Shown one piece after another: positions 1-7,784 of a stretch of 58,896 nt of DNA; the stretch's first letter is position 1; every line of letters starts with the position of its first letter. The DNA lies in the NCBI RefSeq assembly GCF_902499045.1, contig NZ_CABVPL010000050.1, positions 1 to 58,896 on the forward strand, written 5' to 3'. The notes under the pieces were generated by a model. That model was given only the letters and a program-made list of their open reading frames with translations, made no database searches and was not told the DNA's origin. Made by a program: the position numbers and the translations under genes. This stretch comes from Burkholderia latens. Lineage in GTDB: Bacteria; Pseudomonadota; Gammaproteobacteria; Burkholderiales; Burkholderiaceae.

Positions 1-739
1 CAGGGCTGGGCCGCGGCGTCTGCGCGTTCGCGGCGGCGCGCGCGAGGCTCGCGGTGCTGCCGGTCGTCGGCGGTGGCATCGCACTCGTCGCGCCCGGTGC
101 GGGCGGTGCCGGCATGCGGTTGCCGGGCGCCGGCTTCAACCAGCCCGACGGCGCGACCGGTTCCGCGAGCGGACGCGGCGTCGTCCTGCTGCGCGGCTTC
201 GGCCGCGCCTGCGGATCGGGTTTCCACAGCGTCGGGCGCGAATAACGGCCGTTCTGCCGCGGCGCCATCGCGTTTACGGTATGGGCGGTGGCCGGCTGCA
301 CGATGTCGTCGTCGCGGTGCAGCGCGCTGCGCGGCAGGTCCGCGACACCGCGTGCGTCGTCGTCGCTGACACTCCGCGCGAGCTTCACGCCGAACGACGT
401 ATCGACCCACGCGGCGAACTGGCGCCAGCGGATGCCGGTCAGCCACGGCAGGCCCGCGAAGAACAGCACGACCATCGCGACCGGCGTGCCGATCGGGCCG
501 AGCAGATGCGCGAAACCGTTCGAGAGCGCGTGGCCGAGCGCGTTCGTGTCGGGGCCCGACAACGGGCTCGTCAGCGCGCAGCTCGCGGCGAACACGGCCG
601 CGAAGCCGAGCCACAGGCGGATCGAGCCGCGGCCGGCGAGGCCGCCGCCGCCGGGCAGCATCGCCTGAACGAGACGCCAAATGAGAAGGAGGAACCAGAC
701 GGCGGAGATGCCGAACCAGCCGAAGACAACCGTGTGCAT
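1..739 (-). CDS. ftsK: DNA translocase FtsK, N-terminal part (runs off the left edge)
   Basis: About 246 codons are visible, read leftwards from the ATG at 739. The product starts MHTVVFGWFGISAVWF and shows membrane segments at about residues 4-25, 42-60 and 80-97. After these comes a long low-complexity linker rich in Pro, Ala and Arg. This is the usual FtsK plan: a membrane anchor and a disordered linker, with the RecA-like motor and gamma domain beyond the window. FtsK acts at the septum and pumps chromosome ends towards dif for XerCD recombination during division. Many Burkholderia carry more than one ftsK-like gene, and I cannot tell which copy this is. The family call rests on the N-terminal architecture only, because the ATPase is not in view. 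Confidence 0.75.
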   Translation of the reverse strand, partial: MHTVVFGWFGISAVWFLLLIWRLVQAMLPGGGGLAGRGSIRLWLGFAAVFAASCALTSPLSGPDTNALGHALSNGFAHLLGPIGTPVAMVVLFFAGLPWLTGIRWRQFAAWVDTSFGVKLARSVSDDDARGVADLPRSALHRDDDIVQPATAHTVNAMAPRQNGRYSRPTLWKPDPQARPKPRSRTTPRPLAEPVAPSGWLKPAPGNRMPAPPAPGATSAMPPPTTGSTASLARAAANAQTPRPSP

Positions 740-927
740 GCTTTGATGAAACAGGAAGAGGGCGGGGGCGCAGTGCGCGACCCGCCGAGTTTAACCGGCC
801 GACGAACGGGACTGACGGGACTCCGGGGCCGCGTGAACGCCGCGATGCGCGTTCGGGCCGCGGGACGCGTGCGTCCGGGTTCCGTGCGCGGCGAAGGCGG
901 CCGGTCGGCCCTCGCCCGCGCGCTGCA

Positions 928-1473
928 TCAGGGGCTCCGGCGCGTGAAGGTCAGCGTCGCGCCGGCTTCGGTCACGATCTGCAACTGCTGCGGCTCGCGC
1001 ATCTGCACGCCCGTTTTCTGGATGTGCGCCAGCGCATCGAGGTACGCGCGTTCGAGCTGGCCGCCGAGCGCAGTCGGGCACGCCATGCGCGTGCCGGCGA
1101 GCGCGCCGAAGCTGAGCAGGCCGTTCTTGATCGCGTAGGTGCCCATGTAGCGGTTGCAGCCGGAGAAACCGCTCGCGCGCCGGACGCCCGATTCGGTGGA
1201 CAGCGCGAGCTTGATCGGCTCGCCGTTGTCGCCGTGCGGAATCGTGCGCGGCGTGCCGTCGGCGTTCAGCCAGCTCGTGAGCTCCCAGCTCGTGTCGTCG
1301 AGCAACTGGACGGCGGCGGGGTTGTACGGGTCGGGCGCGGGGGCGGCGGAGTCGGGATGGGTCGGCATCGCGCAGGCGGCGAGAAGCGTGGCAAGCGTCA
1401 ACGCGCAAAGCGGCGCGCGCAACGGGCGAAGCAGGCCGGTGCGTGCGCGTGCGGCCGCGGACAGGTGGGACAT
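928..1473 (-). CDS. META-domain lipoprotein (HslJ-like)
   Basis: 181 residues. A signal peptide ends in a lipobox LAAC with Cys34, so the mature protein should be lipid-anchored, probably in the outer membrane. Residues about 60-177 form a META (DUF306) domain, recognisable from TSWELTSW near 61-68, SGCNRYMGTY near 104-113 and the MACP motif near 130-133. HslJ, the E. coli relative, is linked to heat shock and novobiocin tolerance; the biochemical role of META domains is unclear. The gene lies between ftsK and the divergent purT, with about 220 bases of shared upstream region. No partner gene suggests a specific pathway. Confidence 0.85.
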   Translation of the reverse strand: MSHLSAAARARTGLLRPLRAPLCALTLATLLAACAMPTHPDSAAPAPDPYNPAAVQLLDDTSWELTSWLNADGTPRTIPHGDNGEPIKLALSTESGVRRASGFSGCNRYMGTYAIKNGLLSFGALAGTRMACPTALGGQLERAYLDALAHIQKTGVQMREPQQLQIVTEAGATLTFTRRSP

Positions 1474-1693
1474 GAGCCTCGTTCCTCATCGGATTCTGAT
1501 CAAGGCGTAAGAGTAACGCACCCGCGCCGCACGAGGCGAGCCGACACTTCGCGCGTGAAAACGTTCGCAGCGCGCCCGCGGGCCTCGCGACACGGCGCCG
1601 GCGCGACGCAACCGCCCGAACCGGCCGCGATGCGCGTGTTAACATCGGAGCCGTTTTCGTCCTCGTCCTTCAACAGAACCAGCGGGAAATCAC

Positions 1694-2908
1694 ATGCAGA
1701 TCGGTCAGCGGCTCGGTACGCCGCTTTCACCCTCGGCCACGCGCGTCATGCTGCTCGGCGCCGGCGAACTCGGCAAGGAAGTCATCATCGCGCTGCAGCG
1801 GCTCGGCGTCGAAGTCGTCGCGGTCGATCGTTATCCGGACGCGCCGGGCCACCAGGTCGCGCATCGCGCGCACGTGATCGACATGACCGACGCGGCCGCG
1901 CTGCGCGCGATCGTCGAGGCCGAGCGTCCGCACCTGATCGTGCCGGAAATCGAGGCGATCGCGACCGACGCGCTGGCGGCGATCGAGGCGGCCGGCCTGG
2001 CCGAGGTGATTCCGACCGCCCGCGCGACGCAGCTCACGATGAACCGCGAAGGCATCCGCCGGCTCGCGGCCGAGGAGCTCGGGCTGGCGACGTCGCCGTA
2101 CGCGTTCGCGGAGTCGTTCGACGCGTTCAGCGCAGCGGTCGCGAAGATCGGGATGCCGTGCGTCGTGAAACCGGTGATGTCGTCGTCGGGCAAGGGGCAG
2201 TCGGTCGTGCGGACCGAGGCCGACGTGAAGCCTGCGTGGGACTACGCGATGGCGGGCGGGCGCGTGAATCACGGCCGCGTGATCGTCGAGGGCTTCATCG
2301 ATTTCGACTACGAGATCACGCAGCTGACCGTGCGTGCGATCGACCCGGCCACGCTGGAGACGCGCACCTACTTCTGCGAGCCGGTCGGCCACGTGCAGGT
2401 GGCCGGCGACTACGTCGAATCGTGGCAGCCGCAGCCGATGAGCGCGGCTGCGCTGGCCAAGTCGCGCGAGATCGCGCACAAGGTGACCGAGGCGCTCGGC
2501 GGGCGCGGGTTGTTCGGCGTCGAGCTGTTCGTGCGCGGCGACGACGTATGGTTCTCCGAGGTGAGCCCGCGGCCGCACGACACGGGCCTCGTCACGCTCG
2601 CGTCGCAGCGCCAGTCGGAATTCGAACTGCATGCGCGCGCGATTCTCGGGCTGCCGGTCGATCCGGCGCTTGGCTCGCCGGCCGCATCGGCGGTGATCTA
2701 CGGCGGCCTCGACGGGCGCGGCATCGCGTTCGACGGCGTGCGCGACGCGCTCGCCGTGCCGGGCGCCGACCTGCGGCTGTTCGGCAAGCCGGAAAGCTTC
2801 GCGAAGCGGCGCATGGGCGTCGCGCTCGCGACCGGCGCGACCGTCGACGAAGCCCGCGAACGCGCGAAGCGCGCCGCGGCGGCCGTGCGGCCCGTGTCGG
2901 CACGCTGA
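1694..2908 (+). CDS. purT: Formate-dependent phosphoribosylglycinamide formyltransferase PurT
   Basis: 404 residues, a normal PurT length. It catalyses ATP- and formate-dependent formylation of GAR to FGAR, a folate-independent alternative to PurN in purine synthesis. The N-terminus has the nucleotide-binding motif GAGELGKE at 22-29, followed by an ATP-grasp domain with the stretch SSSGKGQS and the late motif [10 protein letters not shown] typical of the PurT/PurK branch. The ATG at 1694 has GCGGGA a few bases upstream as a modest ribosome-binding site. It is followed after 18 bases by a small lipoprotein gene on the same strand. PurD, the enzyme immediately before this step, is encoded at 28.6-29.9 kb in a separate operon. 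Confidence 0.97.
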   Translation: MQIGQRLGTPLSPSATRVMLLGAGELGKEVIIALQRLGVEVVAVDRYPDAPGHQVAHRAHVIDMTDAAALRAIVEAERPHLIVPEIEAIATDALAAIEAAGLAEVIPTARATQLTMNREGIRRLAAEELGLATSPYAFAESFDAFSAAVAKIGMPCVVKPVMSSSGKGQSVVRTEADVKPAWDYAMAGGRVNHGRVIVEGFIDFDYEITQLTVRAIDPATLETRTYFCEPVGHVQVAGDYVESWQPQPMSAAALAKSREIAHKVTEALGGRGLFGVELFVRGDDVWFSEVSPRPHDTGLVTLASQRQSEFELHARAILGLPVDPALGSPAASAVIYGGLDGRGIAFDGVRDALAVPGADLRLFGKPESFAKRRMGVALATGATVDEARERAKRAAAAVRPVSAR

Positions 2909-2926
2909 CCGGACGAGGAGGGAGCG

Positions 2927-3121
2927 ATGACATCGACATGGCGGCGGCTCGCGCGGGTCGGCAAGCTTGGCGTGGCGCTCGCGCTGGTTGCGGGTCTCGC
3001 GGGGTGCGGGCTTGCGGCCGCGCCGTGCCGGGTCGCGTCGGCCGGACTGAAGATCGTGCCGCTCGTCGGCCACGTCGCGGCCGCGCCGACCGACGCCTGC
3101 GCGGACGTCATCGATCCGTGA
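2927..3121 (+). CDS. Small lipoprotein, DUF6726-like
   Basis: 64 residues beginning MTSTWRRLARVGKLG, with one hydrophobic segment ending in the lipobox LAGC near residue 27, then a short Ala/Pro-rich mature part with two more cysteines. This looks like a small outer-membrane or periplasm-facing lipoprotein. I associate this size and pattern with the DUF6726 family, whose function is unknown to me. GAGGAGGGA sits directly upstream of the ATG and supports the start. It follows purT by 18 bases and is probably co-transcribed, but nothing shows a functional link to purine synthesis. Confidence 0.7.
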   Translation: MTSTWRRLARVGKLGVALALVAGLAGCGLAAAPCRVASAGLKIVPLVGHVAAAPTDACADVIDP

Positions 3122-3202
3122 CCGTCGCGCCGGCACTCGTGATCCACGATTAACGCGCGCCCCGCGAGGGCGTGCCTATCCCCGTCTCGTGAGAGGACCT
3201 GC

Positions 3203-3586
3203 ATGATTCGCCACACCTTCGCCGCGCTTGCGCTCGTCGGCGCCGCCGTTTCCGTCGCGCATGCCGCACAACTGACCGTCGAGGAAATCGACGCCGATTC
3301 GCGCCAGCAGACCGCCTACCAGTGCGCTAACCAGAAGCAGCCGGTGCGCGTGTCGTACTGGCGCGCGGGCAACGGCCAGAGCTTCGCGCTGGTGCCGGTC
3401 AACGGGCAGCAGATGCTGTTCGTCGACACCGTATCGGCGTCGGGCGTGCGCTACCAGGCCGGACGCTATACCTGGTGGACGAAGGGCAAGGAAGGCACGC
3501 TGCGCGACGAGATCGCCGATCAGAACGCGGCGCCGCTGCTCGGCGACTGCGTGCAGATCGAGAAGAAGAAAAAGAAGAAGGGCTGA
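3203..3586 (+). CDS. MliC-like C-type lysozyme inhibitor family protein
   Basis: 127 residues with a cleavable signal peptide ending near residue 21 (AHA before AQL). The mature part has the MliC pattern: a YQC segment near 39-41, VRVSYW, then SGVRYQAGRYTWWTKGKEGTLRD and a late cysteine. MliC and PliC proteins bind C-type lysozymes in the periplasm and block their active site; the known family loop contains Ser and Lys in this SG.RY...WWTKG region. There is no lipobox, so a soluble periplasmic form (PliC-like) is more likely than a lipoprotein. The C-terminus is unusually basic (KKKKKKG). GAGAGGA precedes the ATG. Confidence 0.75.
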   Translation: MIRHTFAALALVGAAVSVAHAAQLTVEEIDADSRQQTAYQCANQKQPVRVSYWRAGNGQSFALVPVNGQQMLFVDTVSASGVRYQAGRYTWWTKGKEGTLRDEIADQNAAPLLGDCVQIEKKKKKKG

Positions 3587-3597
3587 GCGTGGTTTGT

Positions 3598-3627
3598 GCG
3601 ATCCAATGCGTGATGCGTTTGGATCGC
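3598..3627 (+). terminator. Hairpin downstream of the MliC-like gene
   Basis: A perfect 9-bp stem (GCGATCCAA paired with TTGGATCGC) around a 12-base loop starts 12 bases after the stop codon. There is no T-run after it, so it may be a weak terminator or an mRNA 3'-end stabiliser. Confidence 0.4.
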
Positions 3628-4077
3628 GCGCCGCGAGCGGTGCAGGCGGCGGAGGGGATTGGCTGCCTCGATTGCCGGCCGGCGTCGAGGCTTCCTGGTT
3701 AAGCCGAGCGATGAAGCCGAGCGCGATTCGACCCCGAAATCCCGTCATCGGCCGATCGGGATAGCCCCATCGCACAAGCGCGTCGTCGGCGCCGCGCCCG
3801 CCGGGGCTTGCCGCGAACCGCCGCCGCGGCCGTTCGTGGCGTTGTCACGGACAGATGGCCGCGCAGTGCTACAATACGGCCCTTTCCGCCGGCATTCGCG
3901 CCGAACGGAGTCCGCACGGCCTATTGCGCCCGAGGTTCGAATGGAACCGGGTCCCAAGCGCCAGAGCGGCGCCGCGCGGCGCGCCGCGGCTCCGTCTACT
4001 TCCGAAATGTGATGAGCGCAGGCCCGGCCGGCCTGACGCACGATGTCCCCGCCGCGCCTTTTGAGCGAAACGCCACC
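3628..4077 (+). other. Long upstream region of rhlE without a gene
   Basis: About 450 bases between the MliC-like gene and rhlE hold no convincing coding sequence. A TACAAT box at 3870-3875 could be a -10 element, but no good -35 lies at normal spacing (TTGTCA at 3842-3847 is 22 bases away). If it is used, the rhlE mRNA would have a leader of roughly 195 bases. That leader includes a very GC-rich, self-complementary stretch near 3965-3992. Long structured leaders are known for some DEAD-box helicase genes; a regulatory role here is inference. Confidence 0.4.
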
Positions 4078-5550
4078 ATGTCCGATTCTGTCGCCAAGCC
4101 AGCCGACGCAACCTTCGATCAATTCGGTCTTGCCGCCGATATCCTGAAAGCCATTGTCGAGCAGGGTTATACGACGCCGACGCCGATCCAGGCGCAGGCC
4201 ATTCCGGTCGTGCTCGCCGGCCGCGACGTCATGGGCGCCGCGCAAACGGGCACCGGCAAGACCGCGAGTTTTTCGCTGCCGATCATCCAGCGGCTGCTGC
4301 CGCAGGCCAATACGAGCGCATCGCCGGCGCGCCACCCGGTGCGCGCGCTGATCCTCACGCCGACCCGCGAACTCGCCGACCAGGTTGCCGCGAACGTGCA
4401 CGCGTATGCGAAGCACACGCCGCTGCGCAGCGCGGTGGTGTTCGGCGGCGTCGACATGAACCCGCAATCGGCCGAACTGCGCCGCGGCGTCGAGATCCTG
4501 ATCGCGACGCCGGGCCGCCTGCTCGACCACGTGCAGCAGAAGACGGCCAACCTCGGCCAGGTCCAGATCCTCGTGCTCGACGAAGCCGACCGGATGCTCG
4601 ACATGGGCTTCCTGCCCGACCTGCAGCGCATCCTGAACCTGCTGCCGAAGGAACGCCAGACGCTGCTGTTCTCGGCTACGTTCTCGCCGGAAATCAAGAA
4701 GCTCGCGTCGACGTACCTGCGCAACCCGCAGACGATCGAGGTCGCGCGCAGCAACTCGACGAATGCGAACGTCACGCAGATCGTCTACGACGTCGCCGAA
4801 GGCGACAAGCAGGCGGCCGTCGTGCAGTTGCTGCGCGATCGCGGCCTCAAGCAGGTGATCGTGTTCTGCAACAGCAAGATCGGCGCAAGCCGGCTCGCGC
4901 GCAATCTCGAGCGCGACGGCGTGGTCGCATCGGCGATTCACGGCGACAAGTCGCAGATCGAGCGGATGCAGGCGCTCGACGCGTTCAAGCGCGGCGAGAT
5001 CGAGGCGCTGGTCGCGACCGACGTGGCCGCGCGCGGCCTCGACATCGCCGAGCTGCCGGCCGTGATCAACTTCGACCTGCCGTTCAACGCGGAAGACTAC
5101 GTGCACCGGATCGGCCGCACGGGCCGCGCGGGCGCGACCGGCGATGCGCTGTCGCTGTGCAGCCCGAACGAGCGCAAGCAGCTCGCCGATATCGAAAAGC
5201 TGATCAAGCGTCCGCTCGACGTGCAGACGCTGACGCTCGACAAGCCGGCGCGTCATCGCCACGACGAGCGGAGCAGCGAGCGCGCGGAGCGCGGTGAACG
5301 CGGCGGCCGTCGCGATCGCGACGAGCATCGCGGTGCGGCGGGGCGTCGTTCGGGCGGCTCCGAGCGCGGTCATCACCGTCGCCACGAGGCGCCGGTCGAC
5401 GATTTCTTCCTGAAGCCGTACGAGCCGTCGGCGCCGGCGAAGCAGCCGGAAGAGACGAAGTCTGCGCAGCAGCCCGAGAAGAAGGGGCCGAAGCGGCAGG
5501 TCGCCGCGCTGCTCGGCGGGTTCGGGATGCCGCGCAAGCCGTCGGCGTAA
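4078..5550 (+). CDS. rhlE: DEAD-box RNA helicase RhlE
   Basis: 490 residues from the ATG at 4078; an in-frame ATG at 4012 would add 22 unconserved residues. The helicase core is complete: Q-motif glutamine near 38, motif I AQTGTGKT at 55-62, DEAD at 168-171, a SAT motif, and the late HRIGRTGRAG motif. From about residue 390 the tail is highly charged and rich in Arg, Glu and His, as in RhlE proteins that use it to bind RNA. RhlE remodels RNA and contributes to ribosome maturation and mRNA decay, especially in the cold. It is a single-gene unit: a long leader precedes it and a strong terminator follows. Confidence 0.93.
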   Translation: MSDSVAKPADATFDQFGLAADILKAIVEQGYTTPTPIQAQAIPVVLAGRDVMGAAQTGTGKTASFSLPIIQRLLPQANTSASPARHPVRALILTPTRELADQVAANVHAYAKHTPLRSAVVFGGVDMNPQSAELRRGVEILIATPGRLLDHVQQKTANLGQVQILVLDEADRMLDMGFLPDLQRILNLLPKERQTLLFSATFSPEIKKLASTYLRNPQTIEVARSNSTNANVTQIVYDVAEGDKQAAVVQLLRDRGLKQVIVFCNSKIGASRLARNLERDGVVASAIHGDKSQIERMQALDAFKRGEIEALVATDVAARGLDIAELPAVINFDLPFNAEDYVHRIGRTGRAGATGDALSLCSPNERKQLADIEKLIKRPLDVQTLTLDKPARHRHDERSSERAERGERGGRRDRDEHRGAAGRRSGGSERGHHRRHEAPVDDFFLKPYEPSAPAKQPEETKSAQQPEKKGPKRQVAALLGGFGMPRKPSA

Positions 5551-5600
5551 GCGGCCGGTTCACGAGCGGTCGGAGCGGCGCGCGAGCGCTGCCTCGGAGG

Positions 5601-5633
5601 CGGGTGCATGCGACGAGCATGCGCCCGTTTTTT
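5601..5633 (+). terminator. Rho-independent terminator of rhlE
   Basis: An 11-bp stem (5601-5611 with 5617-5627, one G-T wobble) closes a 5-base loop GACGA and is followed at once by six T residues. It lies 50 bases after the rhlE stop and is the clearest intrinsic terminator in the window. Confidence 0.9.
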
Positions 5634-5789
5634 GTTGGGCGGGGCGATTTGAACGGTAGGCGTCGGCATGGCGCGGCAGCGCGACGCCACGGCAATCGCG
5701 CGGCCCAATCGCGGCGTACAGGCTCGTCTTAGTGCGTTCCGCGCCGGACGTCGTGCGAGCGGCGCAGCGGGTATCAGCGGTTTAGCGGT

Positions 5790-6683
5790 TCAAGCGGCCC
5801 GCGGCCCGAAGCGGCGCGCCCACGCGGCGATCGCGGCCGCATGGAACGCGTCCATCGTGTTGCCCGGTATGCCGCCATCGGCCGCGAGACCGAGATGCGC
5901 GGCCGCGGCCCGCAGCGCCGGCAGCGGATCGTCGCGTTCGAGCGCGAGCGCGCCCGTCTGCTTGCTGAGCTTTTCGCCGTTCGCATCGACGACGACAGGC
6001 ACGTGCAGGTATTCGGGCGTCGGCACGCCGAGACAGCGCTGCAGGTAGATCTGGCGCGCGGTCGAATCGAGCAGGTCGGCGCCGCGCACGACGTGCGTGA
6101 TGCCGGTGTCGGCATCGTCGACCACGACCGCGAGCTGATACGCCCATTGACCGTCCGCGCGCTTCAGCACGAAGTCGCCGACGTCCGTCGCGAGGTTCTG
6201 CGCCTGCGTGTGCTGCCAGCGATCGTCGAACGTGACGATCGCGCCGGCGCCGTCCGGCACCCGCAACCGCCACGCGCGCGCGGGCTTGCCGTGCAGGCCG
6301 GTGCGGCAGGTGCCCGGATACGCGAGCGTCGTGTGGCGTTCGTGCGCGGCACGCAGCGAATCGGCGATTTCCTTGCGCGTGCAGCCGCACGGATAGACGA
6401 GCCCCGCGGCGACGAGCCGCTCGAGCGCGGCCGCGTAGTCGGCGTCGCGCGTGCTTTGCCACACCGGCGGCTCGTCGGGTGTCATGCCGAAATGTGCGAG
6501 CGTCGCCAGGATGTCGTCGGCGGCACCGGGCACCGTGCGCGGGCCGTCGATGTCCTCGATGCGCACGAGCCACGTGCCGCCGTGCGCGCGCGCATCGAGC
6601 CAGCTCGCGAGCGCGCCGACCAGCGAGCCGAAATGCAGCGGCCCGGTGGGCGACGGCGCGAAGCGGCCGCGGTAGCCGTTCAT
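5790..6683 (-). CDS. gluQ: Glutamyl-Q tRNA(Asp) synthetase GluQRS
   Basis: 297 residues from the ATG at 6683. This paralogue of the glutamyl-tRNA synthetase catalytic domain lacks an anticodon-binding domain and attaches glutamate to queuosine at position 34 of tRNA(Asp). Seen here: the HIGH-like motif [12 protein letters not shown] at 10-21, the KMSKS-like motif KLSKQ at 238-242, and the zinc site C99-x-C101 with Y122-x3-C126, matching the arrangement known for the E. coli enzyme. The gene lies 22 bases downstream of trhO, another tRNA-modification gene on the same strand, and the two are probably one transcript. Confidence 0.95.
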   Translation of the reverse strand: MNGYRGRFAPSPTGPLHFGSLVGALASWLDARAHGGTWLVRIEDIDGPRTVPGAADDILATLAHFGMTPDEPPVWQSTRDADYAAALERLVAAGLVYPCGCTRKEIADSLRAAHERHTTLAYPGTCRTGLHGKPARAWRLRVPDGAGAIVTFDDRWQHTQAQNLATDVGDFVLKRADGQWAYQLAVVVDDADTGITHVVRGADLLDSTARQIYLQRCLGVPTPEYLHVPVVVDANGEKLSKQTGALALERDDPLPALRAAAAHLGLAADGGIPGNTMDAFHAAAIAAWARRFGPRAA

Positions 6684-6705
6684 CGGGGCGCGGAGCAATG
6701 CGCGC

Positions 6706-7563
6706 TTATGCGGCGCTCGCTGCCTGCGCGACGCAGGCCGGGCACGACTGGCCGGGCACGTAGCTCGGCGATTGCTGCGCTTCCGGCGTGACGACCGCAC
6801 GGCACGCGAAGCACGTGACGTTCTCGGTCGGCTGCAGCTGCGGGTTCAGCGCGGTGCGGTAGTCGAACACGAAGCAGTCGCCGTGATAGTGCGCGCCGCC
6901 GACTTCCTCGAAATACTTGAGGATCCCGCCTTCGAGCTGATACACGTTCTCGATGCCGATTTCCTTCATGTGGATCGCCGCCTTCTCGCAGCGGATGCCG
7001 CCGGTGCAGAACGACACGACCGTCTTGCCCTCGAGATCGGCGCGGTTCGCGTCGATCACTTCCGGGAACTCGCTGAACTTGTCGATCCGGTAGTCGAGCG
7101 CGTTGTCGAACGTGCCGACGTCCACTTCGAACGCATTGCGCGTGTCGAGCATCACGACCGGGCGGCCGGCGTCGTCGTGGCCGCGGTCGAGCCACGCCTT
7201 CAGCGTGCGCGCGTCGACCGACGGCGCGCGGCCGAGCTCGGGCTTGATTGCCGGCTTCTTCATCGTGATGATCTCGCGCTTCAGGCGCACGAGCATTCGG
7301 CGGAACGGCTGCGAATCGGACAGGCTTTCCTTGAACTGCAGCGTCGCGAACTTGCCTTCGAACAGCGGATCGTGGCGGATGTAGTCGATGAACGCGTCGG
7401 TCGCTTCGCGCGGGCCGGCGATGAACAGGTTGATGCCTTCCGGCGCGAGCAGGATCGTGCCGCGCAGGCCGAGTTCGTTGCAGCGGGCGGTGACGAGCGG
7501 GCGCCATTGCTCGGTCGCGTCGAGCGACACGAAGTGGTAGGCGGCGAGGTTGACGATGGTCAT
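6706..7563 (-). CDS. trhO: tRNA uridine(34) hydroxylase TrhO (YceA-type rhodanese)
   Basis: 285 residues. TrhO uses oxygen to hydroxylate U34 of certain tRNAs, the first step towards cmo5U or mo5U. The protein has the N-terminal YceA domain, then a rhodanese domain with the active-site loop CTGGIRCEK, giving Cys186 and Cys192. A C-terminal pair of CxxC motifs (TCFAC and SCPAC) could bind zinc. It precedes gluQRS, so two wobble-position modification genes sit together. Older annotation calls this family rhodanese-related sulfurtransferase. Confidence 0.95.
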   Translation of the reverse strand: MTIVNLAAYHFVSLDATEQWRPLVTARCNELGLRGTILLAPEGINLFIAGPREATDAFIDYIRHDPLFEGKFATLQFKESLSDSQPFRRMLVRLKREIITMKKPAIKPELGRAPSVDARTLKAWLDRGHDDAGRPVVMLDTRNAFEVDVGTFDNALDYRIDKFSEFPEVIDANRADLEGKTVVSFCTGGIRCEKAAIHMKEIGIENVYQLEGGILKYFEEVGGAHYHGDCFVFDYRTALNPQLQPTENVTCFACRAVVTPEAQQSPSYVPGQSCPACVAQAASAA

Positions 7564-7771
7564 GATGGTTCGACGGAAAACGGCCGCGGCCGTGCGGCGG
7601 GCGCACGACGGCCCCGCAAATAAAAGGGTGCGAAGCCAGGGCGATGATTCGAAAACCCGTATTATCCCGCAAACCGGCCGTGCGCCGGCACTGGCCGTTC
7701 GGCCGGCGCCCCGTACATCGGCCGAACGGCCGACGCGGGGATTTTTTGGGCAGCCTGCACGGCGACGCGGC

Positions 7772-7777
7772 TACAAT
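7772..7777 (+). promoter_or_regulatory. Candidate -10 element of dnaE
   Basis: TACAAT lies with its last base 7 bases before the A of the dnaE ATG at 7785, so transcription would start at or next to the start codon. No Shine-Dalgarno sequence lies between. A T-run at 7742-7747 precedes it, but no -35 box at standard spacing is obvious. Confidence 0.5.
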
Positions 7778-7784
7778 AACGCCC

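Noticed and set aside
3571-3586. Lys-rich end of the MliC-like protein as a frameshift artefact
   Set aside because: The frame closes normally after KKKKKKG and the family core is complete; a basic tail is acceptable.
3808-4077. N-terminal extension of rhlE
   Set aside because: The extra residues are Arg- and Ala-rich and unconserved in character, and the RhlE family begins near the ATG at 4078.
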